DNA from: Nitrospirota bacterium
GTDB taxonomy: Bacteria > Nitrospirota > JACRHJ01
Reading direction: 5' to 3'
Assembly (NCBI GenBank): GCA_027328825.1
Contig: DAHWTK010000029.1
Span: forward strand, 1-16,415
Length of the DNA stretch: 16,415 nt
Shown piece by piece: positions 1-6,491 of the stretch. The notes under the pieces are model-generated. The model saw only the letters and a program-made list of their open reading frames with translations. It searched no databases and was not told where the DNA came from. Each line of letters begins with the position of its first letter. Positions within the stretch are counted from its first letter, which is position 1. Both the position numbers and the translations under genes were made by a program.

Positions 1-505
1 GATGGAACTGCACGCCTTCCACGAAAAACTCCCGGTGCCGAAGCGCCATTATTTCGCCCCGGTCTGTCCAGGCCGAGACCTCCAGGCAATCCGGAAGCGT
101 ATCACGCTTTACGATGAGCGAGTGATAACGCGTGGCCTCGAACGGATTGACAATATTTTTGAAAATCGTCTTTCCATCGTGATGGAGCATGGACGTTTTC
201 CCGTGCATAAGCCTCGCGGCCCGGACGACATCCCCGCCGAACGCCTCGCCTATTGACTGATGCCCCAGGCACACTCCGAGGATGGGTATCTTCCCGGCGA
301 AGCGCTTTATGGCGTCCACCGATATGCCCGCCTCCTTAGGCGTGCAAGGGCCTGGGGATATTACAATCCCTTCCGGCTTAAGATTCTCTATCTCGTCCAG
401 AGCAATCTTGTCATTTCTGTATACCTTCAGTTCCTCGCCCAGCTCGCCGAAATACTGTACGAGGTTATACGTGAACGAGTCGTAGTTATCGATCATCAAA
501 AGCAT
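1..505 (-). CDS. trpG: Anthranilate synthase component II, glutamine amidotransferase (partial, 3' end outside window)
   Basis: Class I glutamine amidotransferase subunit that releases ammonia from glutamine for anthranilate synthesis from chorismate, working in the cytoplasm with TrpE. The first 168 residues are present. It begins MLLMIDNYDSFTYNLVQYFG, a typical family opening. The oxyanion segment ISPGPCTP lies near residues 49-56, and the nucleophile elbow GVCLGHQ contains the catalytic Cys79. A TRYHSL segment follows near 125-130. The last readable residues are GVQFH, so the window cuts at the catalytic His of the FHPE motif, and only about 20-30 C-terminal residues should be missing. The ATG lies 28 nt after the trpE stop, with a GAGG ribosome site about 9 nt upstream, so the two genes are co-transcribed. 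Such subunits often also serve para-aminobenzoate synthase (PabA), and the sequence cannot exclude that dual role. Confidence 0.93.
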   Translation of the reverse strand, partial: MLLMIDNYDSFTYNLVQYFGELGEELKVYRNDKIALDEIENLKPEGIVISPGPCTPKEAGISVDAIKRFAGKIPILGVCLGHQSIGEAFGGDVVRAARLMHGKTSMLHHDGKTIFKNIVNPFEATRYHSLIVKRDTLPDCLEVSAWTDRGEIMALRHREFFVEGVQFH

Positions 506-533
506 AATAATACCTCGGAAACCCGCTTGTGAC

Positions 534-2027
534 CTATAGCCCTTCTCCCGCCATTTCCAGTGCCCTCATCATCGCGGCGGCTTTGTTTACCGTCTCGGCA
601 TACTCTTCCTGAGGCACGGAGTCCGCGACAAGACCGGCGCCGGCCTGAACGTATACCTTGCCGTCCTTGAATAGCAGCGTCCTTATGGTGATACATGTGT
701 CCATATTGCCCGTAAAGCTGAAATATCCTACCGCGCCAGCATATGGCCCTCGTCTGGTCGGCTCAAGGGCCTCGATTATCTGCATGGCGCGTATCTTCGG
801 AGCGCCGGAGACCGTGCCAGCCGGAAAGCAGGCCTTCATTACGTCGTATGCGTCCCGGCTGTCGTCCAGTTCGCCCCGGACGTTCGATACTATGTGCATT
901 ACATGGGAATATTTCTCGATGACCATAAGCTCGTTCACGGCGACCTTGCCCGGTTTCGATACTCTGCCGACGTCGTTTCGTCCCAGGTCGACCAGCATTA
1001 TATGCTCGGCGCACTCCTTCGGGTCGGCAAGCAGTTCCTTTATCAGCGATTCGTCTTCCTCTTCGTTCGCCCCTCTTTTTCTGGTCCCGGCAATTGGCCG
1101 CAGGTCTATCCTGGAGCCCTCGACCCGCACCATAACTTCAGGCGAGGATCCGGAAAGGACAAAATCGCCGCATTTGAGGTAGAACATGTACGGCGAAGGA
1201 TTTATGACACGAAGCGCGCGGTAGACGTCGAAAGGGTCGAGCTTTGCCTTTTCTTCAAATCTCTGCGAGAGAACTACCTGGAATATGTCTCCCGCCTTGA
1301 TATACTCCTTGGCGGCGCTGACGGCCTTCTCGAAATCCTTTTTCGTGAAATTGGACTTCAGCCGACCGGTAATTTTGGCCTTCGGCTTCTTCCGCTTGGG
1401 CGGCTTTCCCTTAAGGGCATCGACAAGGGCGTCAATTTTAGATACCGCCTTGTCGTAAGCCGAATCAATACCGTCGCCGTCTATATACGCATTCGCCACA
1501 ACCTTAATCTTCTGGGCGATATTGTCGAATATTAGCAGCGTGTCCGTAAGCATGAAGAGAATATCCGGACATCCAAGCCCCGGCTTTTCCCTTCTCCCGG
1601 TATCCTCCAGAAAACTGACTATATCGTAGCCGGAATATCCGACGGCGCCGCCGAAGAAGCGCGGCAGGCCCTCCACCGGGACCGGACGGTATTGTCCCAT
1701 TGCTTCTTTAAGGAACTCAATCGGGTCTCCGGCAAGCTCTTTTTCTTCCGTCTCGCCGTTTCTTTCTATAAAGCCTTTTTTCCCCTCAGTCCGGATTATT
1801 ACTGAGGGGTTGGCGCCGAGAAAGGAATATCTGGCCCATTTCTCGCCACCCTCGACGCTTTCGAGCAGGAAAGAGTAGTTTCCGGTATCGATTTTAAGGA
1901 ACGCCGAAACCGGCGTAAGCATGTCCGCAAGCAACTCGCGGTACACGGGGATTAAATTTCCCTGCTTCGCTTTTTCCCTGAATTCCTCAATGCCTGGGTA
2001 AAACGGCTTGACAAATTTATTTTTCAT
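534..2027 (-). CDS. trpE: Anthranilate synthase component I
   Basis: Chorismate-binding large subunit (497 aa) that converts chorismate and ammonia to anthranilate, the committed step of tryptophan synthesis. The N-terminal domain carries LLES at residues 54-57, the segment that forms the tryptophan feedback site in known TrpE enzymes, so feedback inhibition is likely kept. The C-terminal chorismate domain shows the expected motifs in order: DIFQVVLSQRF, NPSPYMFYL, GSSPE, RPIAGTRKRG, LVDLGRNDVGR, FPAGTVSGAPK and QAGAGLVADS. Length is normal for TrpE. The LLES motif, the adjoining trpG and the PIAGTR motif favour TrpE over PabB. The ATG is preceded by an A/T-rich stretch without a strong Shine-Dalgarno sequence. 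A candidate promoter lies at 2055-2083, leaving a leader too short for a classical attenuator. Confidence 0.95.
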   Translation of the reverse strand: MKNKFVKPFYPGIEEFREKAKQGNLIPVYRELLADMLTPVSAFLKIDTGNYSFLLESVEGGEKWARYSFLGANPSVIIRTEGKKGFIERNGETEEKELAGDPIEFLKEAMGQYRPVPVEGLPRFFGGAVGYSGYDIVSFLEDTGRREKPGLGCPDILFMLTDTLLIFDNIAQKIKVVANAYIDGDGIDSAYDKAVSKIDALVDALKGKPPKRKKPKAKITGRLKSNFTKKDFEKAVSAAKEYIKAGDIFQVVLSQRFEEKAKLDPFDVYRALRVINPSPYMFYLKCGDFVLSGSSPEVMVRVEGSRIDLRPIAGTRKRGANEEEDESLIKELLADPKECAEHIMLVDLGRNDVGRVSKPGKVAVNELMVIEKYSHVMHIVSNVRGELDDSRDAYDVMKACFPAGTVSGAPKIRAMQIIEALEPTRRGPYAGAVGYFSFTGNMDTCITIRTLLFKDGKVYVQAGAGLVADSVPQEEYAETVNKAAAMMRALEMAGEGL

Positions 2028-2054
2028 TGCTTAAATATAAGATATAAAATTTAT

Positions 2055-2083
2055 TTTAAAATTACTTGCCTCGACAATGGCAA
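2055..2083 (-). promoter_or_regulatory. Candidate sigma70-type promoter for trpEG
   Basis: On the minus strand, TTGCCA (2083-2078, 5 of 6 consensus matches) and TTTAAA (2060-2055, 4 of 6) are separated by 17 nt. They lie about 30-55 nt before the trpE ATG. The -35 box overlaps a small inverted repeat, TTGCC (2066-2070) and GGCAA (2079-2083), which could be an operator. I saw no leader peptide, T-box or attenuator hairpin here. Found by eye only. Confidence 0.45.
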
Positions 2084-2148
2084 CTTAACATGTTTGGGTT
2101 TATGTGTCAAGGAGTTAAAGCTTTTCAACACATGCGCGGAGGCCTAGG

Positions 2149-2715
2149 ATGAAGTCAAATTATATTGGAAAAACGTTCCAGGCAAAGACAGCGCTTAATA
2201 CCGGCCTTATGATAATAGCATCAGCCGCGTTTTTAAGCGGCGCAATATATCTATTGCTCAATGAAAACATACACGGCGGATTTTCCGACGCCCTCGAAAC
2301 CGTAAAGGCCCTTAGGTTCAGCCTGCCTTTCGCCATAGGCATTTCCGAGGCCGCCGCCTTAAGCCTGCTCGCAATAGGGATAATTACCCTGGAGCTTGTA
2401 ATATCCCACAAGCTCGCCGGGCCTTTCTGGAGGGTAGAAAAGACGGCGCTTCAAGTCGCCGAAGGAGATCTTTCTTTTGAAATCAACCTCCGGGAAAAAG
2501 ACGAGGCCAAGGAACTCGCCCGCCAGGTGAATTCCATGATAGTCGGACTGCGTGAGAAAATATCCGGCATACGCGAGGCATATGTTCGGCTGGACGAGTG
2601 CGCCCGGAGGTTAAAAGACGCCTCAGAGGCGGAGCGCGGCGCGATTCTGGGTGAAACTCATGCGGCTGCGGGCGAGCTTTTAAACAGCCTGGATTTGATA
2701 AAGACTTCAAATTAA
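2149..2715 (+). CDS. Two-TM HAMP-domain membrane protein without output domain (first of two)
   Basis: Inner-membrane protein of 188 aa. Hydrophobic segments at about residues 17-37 and 58-82 are joined by a short periplasmic loop of about 20 residues. After TM2 comes SHKLAGPFWRVEKT, the typical entry into a HAMP linker, then VAEGDLS and a second amphipathic helix (about 83-135). The last 50 residues look helical, and no kinase, methyl-accepting or cyclase domain follows. A GGAGG ribosome site sits 6 nt before the ATG. The next gene, a heptaheme cytochrome, starts 10 nt after this stop, and a second HAMP protein follows it. Such HAMP-only proteins beside multiheme cytochromes occur in Deltaproteobacteria and Nitrospirota (recalled, not searched). 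A role in sensing or anchoring the cytochrome is inference. Confidence 0.8.
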   Translation: MKSNYIGKTFQAKTALNTGLMIIASAAFLSGAIYLLLNENIHGGFSDALETVKALRFSLPFAIGISEAAALSLLAIGIITLELVISHKLAGPFWRVEKTALQVAEGDLSFEINLREKDEAKELARQVNSMIVGLREKISGIREAYVRLDECARRLKDASEAERGAILGETHAAAGELLNSLDLIKTSN

Positions 2716-2725
2716 GAGGCAAAAA

Positions 2726-3604
2726 ATGCGCCCGATATACCTGCTATCAATTTTAACAACAGCCATTGCAGCCGTCGCTTTCGCCACGCAATACGGTAGC
2801 GACTCGAACCCGCACAATTTCACACAGTCCGACTGTTTTTCGTGCCATTTTACAATTCCCACGGAAGGCAGCACCGAGCCGCTCCGCTTTACCGATACCA
2901 TCTCCAACCTGTGTGCGCGCTGCCATGACATGTCCGGGATAATATCGCATCAGGTGGATATAGTGCCGTCGAACCGTGTGAATATCCCCCCGGACATGCC
3001 GCTCGATTCCAGGGGAAGGATAACCTGTGTCACCTGTCACGAAATCCACGGACCGTATATAAATCCCCTGACGGGTCAGAAGACGTTTTTTCTGAGGCGC
3101 GAGGTCATCGGTAAAAGCTTCTGCATTTCGTGCCACAATACGGATGAAGGCATTAAACAGATACAGATGGGATCTCCCTCGGCTGATGTAAACGATAACC
3201 GCACAAGTATATTTCCAATACACAAGTCGGTTATGGACAGAAGCCACGGTTTCGCCAGTTACGATGTCATAGACCAGAGCTCTGACATCGACCCGTTATC
3301 TCTTGCCTGTCTCGACTGCCACGGCGACGATACGATACAGAAAACCTCCCTGAAAATCGGCGTTTTCAATCATGCCGATGCGAACATAGGAATGTCTCAT
3401 CCGATAGGTATGGATTATGAAACTGCATCGGACGGAAAGGACGATTACGTCCAGGTTGATAGCCTCGACAAGAGACTCAAACTGTTCGACGGCAAGGTCG
3501 GCTGCTGCACGTGCCACGACCCGTACAGCAGCCAGGGAGACGCCCTTGTAATAGGCACACCGGACAGTTACCAGGATCTCTGCTTCGCCTGCCATATAAA
3601 ATAG
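2726..3604 (+). CDS. Periplasmic heptaheme c-type cytochrome (cytochrome c3 / doubled-CXXCH type)
   Basis: Exported multiheme electron-transfer protein of 292 aa. A Sec signal peptide covers residues 1-20, with likely cleavage after AFA. There are seven CXXCH heme motifs: 37-41 (CFSCH), 63-67 (CARCH), 101-105 (CVTCH), 133-137 (CISCH), 195-199 (CLDCH), 260-264 (CCTCH) and 286-290 (CFACH). Free histidines at 75, 107 and 225 (in SHPIGMDY) are candidate distal ligands. The SHPIG-type segment and the paired spacing resemble the doubled-CXXCH family. There is no membrane segment after the signal, so it is probably soluble periplasmic. It sits between two HAMP membrane proteins with gaps of about 10 nt. 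Its redox partner and substrate cannot be read from the sequence. Confidence 0.92.
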   Translation: MRPIYLLSILTTAIAAVAFATQYGSDSNPHNFTQSDCFSCHFTIPTEGSTEPLRFTDTISNLCARCHDMSGIISHQVDIVPSNRVNIPPDMPLDSRGRITCVTCHEIHGPYINPLTGQKTFFLRREVIGKSFCISCHNTDEGIKQIQMGSPSADVNDNRTSIFPIHKSVMDRSHGFASYDVIDQSSDIDPLSLACLDCHGDDTIQKTSLKIGVFNHADANIGMSHPIGMDYETASDGKDDYVQVDSLDKRLKLFDGKVGCCTCHDPYSSQGDALVIGTPDSYQDLCFACHIK

Positions 3605-3614
3605 GAGGAATCCT

Positions 3615-4220
3615 GTGAAAAACATTTCAGGCGCAAAGCCCTGGAGAAGACGAAACTATTTTGTAAAAAAGGGGTTTCAGGCACGGTTTGCGGCAAGATT
3701 CCTGATACTGGGCGCAGCCGGTTTCGCCGCGGCGGGATTTTTCGTTTACCACTCCGTCAGCCGGAAAGCGGAGGAGCTTTTTTACATGAGTCATATCAGG
3801 GCGACCAGCACTTCGGACATCGTGGTCCCGGCCCTGCTGAAGGTCAATTTCTGGATCATCCTTCTGATTCTGGCCGCGGTGATAACGGTTGTTCAGATTG
3901 TTTCGCAAAGGCTTACAGGGCCGGTATTGAGGCTTGGCAAGGCGGCTGAAAGTATTGGCGGCGGCGACCTGACAGGCCGATTTGAACTCCGTGCGGGAGA
4001 TGAACTTAAAAGCCTGTCAGATTCGTTTAACACAATGAACAGCAGGCTGCGCGAGCAGTTTACGGACATGAAACGCGAGGCGTCAGCAATAGAATCGTAT
4101 TCCGGGAAAATGCTCGAAGGAGAGAGGGTAACGATGGAAGAGGCGGAGGACTTCTACAGGTTATCCTCGGTTTTCGGTAAAAGGCTTGCTAATTTTAAGA
4201 TAGAGAAAAATAATCCGTAA
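3615..4220 (+). CDS. Two-TM HAMP-domain membrane protein without output domain (second of two)
   Basis: Inner-membrane protein of 201 aa with the same plan as the gene two places upstream. A basic N-terminus (YFVKKGFQARFAARF) precedes TM1 at about residues 28-47. A short periplasmic stretch of about 28 residues contains ATSTSDIVVPALL. TM2 is at about 76-97, followed by a HAMP linker (RLTGPVLRLGKAAESIGGGDL, about 98-150) and a C-terminal helix of about 50 residues. No signalling output domain is present. The start is GTG: the ribosome site AGGAGGA (3603-3609) overlaps the stop codon of the cytochrome gene and lies 5 nt before it. The two HAMP proteins could pair with each other, which is inference from shared architecture. 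The gene ends convergently, 21 nt from the mogA-like gene, with no visible terminator hairpin between them. Confidence 0.8.
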   Translation: MKNISGAKPWRRRNYFVKKGFQARFAARFLILGAAGFAAAGFFVYHSVSRKAEELFYMSHIRATSTSDIVVPALLKVNFWIILLILAAVITVVQIVSQRLTGPVLRLGKAAESIGGGDLTGRFELRAGDELKSLSDSFNTMNSRLREQFTDMKREASAIESYSGKMLEGERVTMEEAEDFYRLSSVFGKRLANFKIEKNNP

Positions 4221-4241
4221 AAAATATTCAGGCTAAGAAAA

Positions 4242-4736
4242 TCAGAAGGTTTGGCCGCATTCGGCGTCGCTGCCGCAGATTTTTTCTATAGCGTGCGGTA
4301 TCGCAGGCAGAACGACCGCGAGGTTCTCTTTAGCCCCTTTCACGCTCCCCGGCAGGTTTATTATCAGCGTCTTTCCACGTATCCCGCAGACTGTGCGTGA
4401 GATCATGGCGTGTGGAGTTTTCTTTAACGATTCCGCACGCATAGCCTCAGCCATTCCCGGAAGCTCCCGGTCGATTACCGCCTTTGTTGCCTCCGGAGTA
4501 ACGTCCCGGGGGGAAACGCCCGTGCCACCGGTCGTGACGATTAAATCCGCTCCTGTCTCGTCAGAAAGTCTTATAATCCGGGCGCTTATAACTTCCGCAT
4601 CGTCCGGAATAATCTCGTAATTGATAATCTCCGCGCCGATATTTCCAAGCATTTCCATGACCGCCGGGCCGGATAAATCCTCTCTTTCGCCCCGCGAGCC
4701 TTTGTCTGAAATCGTAAGAACAGCCGCCTTTATCAT
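4242..4736 (-). CDS. mog: MogA/MoaB-family molybdenum cofactor protein (molybdopterin adenylyltransferase-like)
   Basis: Cytoplasmic protein of 164 aa of the MoCF-binding family, which adenylates molybdopterin before molybdenum insertion. Motifs: IKAAVLTISDKGSRGERED at the start, TTGGTG at 68-73, SPRDVTPEAT at 75-84 and INLPGSVKGA near 126-135. These build the molybdopterin-binding site, and SPRDVTPEAT fits the Mog/MoaB subgroup. The frame is open further upstream, to 4859, but I chose the ATG at 4736. It begins at the family start (MIKAAVLTIS), and it overlaps the stop of the MOSC gene as ATGA (4736-4733), a translational-coupling junction. The C-terminus (CGSDAECGQTF) is slightly Cys-rich. 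MogA and MoaB cannot be told apart with certainty by eye. Confidence 0.9.
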   Translation of the reverse strand: MIKAAVLTISDKGSRGEREDLSGPAVMEMLGNIGAEIINYEIIPDDAEVISARIIRLSDETGADLIVTTGGTGVSPRDVTPEATKAVIDRELPGMAEAMRAESLKKTPHAMISRTVCGIRGKTLIINLPGSVKGAKENLAVVLPAIPHAIEKICGSDAECGQTF

Positions 4737-5167
4737 GCAATTATACGCACTTCGTCCCCCGGCTTTACAACTCCGCCCTGGAGGACTTTTATGAAAATGC
4801 CCTCTTTCGGCATAACGCAATCCCCGGCCTGATAGTATATCGCACACCGGGAATGGCACTCCTTCCCTATCTGGCTCACCTCGCCCATCGCAGGGCCTAT
4901 CTTTATTTTAGTCCCTATGGGGAGTTTCAGCAGGTCTATTCCCTCGGTAGTTACATTCTCGGCGAAATCTCCTGGATTTACGTTAAGGCCGGCTTTTCTC
5001 ATCTTCTCAATGCTCTCGATGGCAAGTAGGCTTACCTGCCTGTGCCACTCGGAGCTTGCATGGGCGTCGCCATCTATTCCGAAGTTTGCGAGAAACTCCG
5101 CGCTATCCACGTTTTTTTTGCGCATTCCTTTTTTCGCGCTTACACTTACCGCTATAACGGTCGCCAA
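4733..5167 (-). CDS. MOSC-domain protein (molybdenum cofactor-associated)
   Basis: Small stand-alone MOSC protein of 144 aa. The family, related to the C-terminal domain of Moco sulfurase, binds molybdenum cofactor or carries sulfur on a conserved cysteine. Visible features: VIAVSVSAKKGMRKK at the start, GDFAENVTTEG at about 66-76, then GKECHSRCAIYYQAGDC with Cys104, Cys108 and Cys117, and a final beta-rich GGVVKPGDEVRII. The start is TTG at 5167: the ribosome site GAGGGGG (5181-5175) is 7 nt away, and the first residues match the family. The nearest ATG (residue 15) would remove the first strand. It overlaps the following mog gene by 4 nt. MOSC and Mog domains are also known fused in some bacteria, which supports a joint role in cofactor maturation. 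Confidence 0.9.
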   Translation of the reverse strand: MATVIAVSVSAKKGMRKKNVDSAEFLANFGIDGDAHASSEWHRQVSLLAIESIEKMRKAGLNVNPGDFAENVTTEGIDLLKLPIGTKIKIGPAMGEVSQIGKECHSRCAIYYQAGDCVMPKEGIFIKVLQGGVVKPGDEVRIIA

Positions 5168-5174
5168 TTTTCTA

Positions 5175-5181
5175 CCCCCTC
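5175..5181 (-). promoter_or_regulatory. Shine-Dalgarno sequence that fixes the TTG start of the MOSC gene
   Basis: Minus-strand GAGGGGG ends 7 nt before the TTG at 5167-5165. No ATG lies at a suitable distance, so this site together with the conserved N-terminal sequence sets the start. Confidence 0.7.
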
Positions 5182-5216
5182 GATATACAAGGTGAAAACG
5201 GAACTCCCCTTAAGGT

Positions 5217-5244
5217 ATTATAGTTATTTTCCTTTATTTGTCAA
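5217..5244 (-). promoter_or_regulatory. Near-consensus sigma70-type promoter for the MOSC-mog pair
   Basis: On the minus strand, a perfect TTGACA (5244-5239) and a perfect TATAAT (5222-5217) are 16 nt apart. Transcription would start near 5210, giving a leader of about 40 nt before the TTG start of the MOSC gene. Both hexamers match fully, so this is the strongest promoter in the window by inspection. It lies in the 97-bp gap downstream of mltA and shows that the MOSC-mog pair need not depend on the mtnA-mcp-mltA transcript. Confidence 0.8.
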
Positions 5245-5264
5245 AGGATTTGAAAAATATTGGC

Positions 5265-6491
5265 TTATCGAGGAGATATGATGGCGTCCTTCGGGGCAAG
5301 AAAATAGAGTCTGCCGTCCCGCTTCATGAAACCCGCCTCTTCCGCGGCCTTGCGCCCGTATCCGAAATAAATATCCACCCTTCCCGGCCCTTTTATGGCC
5401 CCGCCCTCGTCTTGAGCCATAACGAATCTCTTAAATGGCGACCAGCTTGCAAGCTTATCGTAAGTTTTAAAATCCGGCTCACGTGTAGCCACGAACGCCA
5501 GCGCGCCCGGAGGAAAAATTTCATTGTCCACCGCTATGCTCCTGCCGCCCGTTACCGGTTCGCTCAGGCAGCCGAACGGGCCGTCATTTGAAAGCGTGAA
5601 GAAAACGTAGCTTTTGTTTTTGTCCAGGATGGAATTCATCCTTCCGGGGTGCGAATGAAGGTAGTTCTTCAGCCATTCAAGCGACATACGGCCACCTTCC
5701 TCCTGGCATTTTTTCATGAGAATAGCGCCTATGCTACTGTATTCCCTGCCATTTTCTCCGGCATAGTTCACATGTTTCCTTGTGCCGTCGGGGAATTTAA
5801 GCACCCCGGAGCCTTGAACCTGGAGGAAAAATATGTCCAGAGGGTCCTTGCACCATGCTATTTCGAGACCCTGGCCGTCAAGCGCCCCCTCTCGGATTTC
5901 TCGCCTCGAATAATACGGCACGAGCGTGCCGTCCTTTACCCTGCCTATAATCGTCCCGTTAAGATATTTGTCGAAATCCCCAAGGTCCACCAGGACAAGA
6001 TCGTCCGGTTTTTTATACAGAGGGTATTTGAATTCCTTGGTCCGGGTAAGGCTGGCTTTTATCTCCGGGCAGTAATAGCCGGTAAATAGGACGCTGCCAC
6101 GGCCATCGAAGCCCGTGGATTCATATACGTTGAATTTTTCCGTAACGTATTTTTTCACAAGCCTTGCCGATGGGCCTGAAAGCAGAAACTCCCTGAACAG
6201 AGACAGGGCTTTTGCCATGCCGGATGCGGAATATCTGTCCTGGCCAAATATGATTGTCTTTTCCGGCAGCTTGGAGAAGTAATCGACGGAATTCGCGGCG
6301 GCGCGGGCAAGCGAGAAAGGCTCGGAGTCGTCAATAAAGCCGGGATAGTTGTCAGGCCCTATTCTTACGAGCGGCGGCGCGGGAGATTTCCCGGAAACAG
6401 GCCGGGTTGACGCTTCCGGGCCGGCGCAGGCGGCTATGAAGACTACGAGCAGAGCGATAGCTGATTTTAATTTAAAAAAATTAAACCTCAA
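5265..6491 (-). CDS. mltA: Membrane-bound lytic murein transglycosylase A, lipoprotein
   Basis: Peptidoglycan-cleaving lytic transglycosylase of 408 aa, probably anchored to the inner face of the outer membrane. A lipoprotein signal ends in FIAAC, making Cys22 the lipidated residue. The MltA domain shows LFTGYYCPEIKAS, then IAWCKDPLDIFFLQVQGSG and HVNYAGENGREY. The C-terminal 3D domain has AQDEGGAIKGPGRVDIYFGYG with Asp361 and Asp373, which correspond to the conserved and catalytic aspartates of the family. Length is close to that of known MltA proteins. The start is TTG at 6491, overlapping the stop of the chemoreceptor gene as TTGA (6491-6488). No ATG occurs in the first 90 residues, and the signal peptide requires this start. 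It is the last gene of the mtnA-mcp-mltA set. Confidence 0.93.
   Translation of the reverse strand: MRFNFFKLKSAIALLVVFIAACAGPEASTRPVSGKSPAPPLVRIGPDNYPGFIDDSEPFSLARAAANSVDYFSKLPEKTIIFGQDRYSASGMAKALSLFREFLLSGPSARLVKKYVTEKFNVYESTGFDGRGSVLFTGYYCPEIKASLTRTKEFKYPLYKKPDDLVLVDLGDFDKYLNGTIIGRVKDGTLVPYYSRREIREGALDGQGLEIAWCKDPLDIFFLQVQGSGVLKFPDGTRKHVNYAGENGREYSSIGAILMKKCQEEGGRMSLEWLKNYLHSHPGRMNSILDKNKSYVFFTLSNDGPFGCLSEPVTGGRSIAVDNEIFPPGALAFVATREPDFKTYDKLASWSPFKRFVMAQDEGGAIKGPGRVDIYFGYGRKAAEEAGFMKRDGRLYFLAPKDAIISPR

Noticed and set aside
4242..4859. Longer mog reading frame starting at 4859 (205 residues).
   Set aside because: The extra 41 residues overlap the MOSC gene and have no family similarity. 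The ATG at 4736 gives the conserved N-terminus and an ATGA coupling junction.
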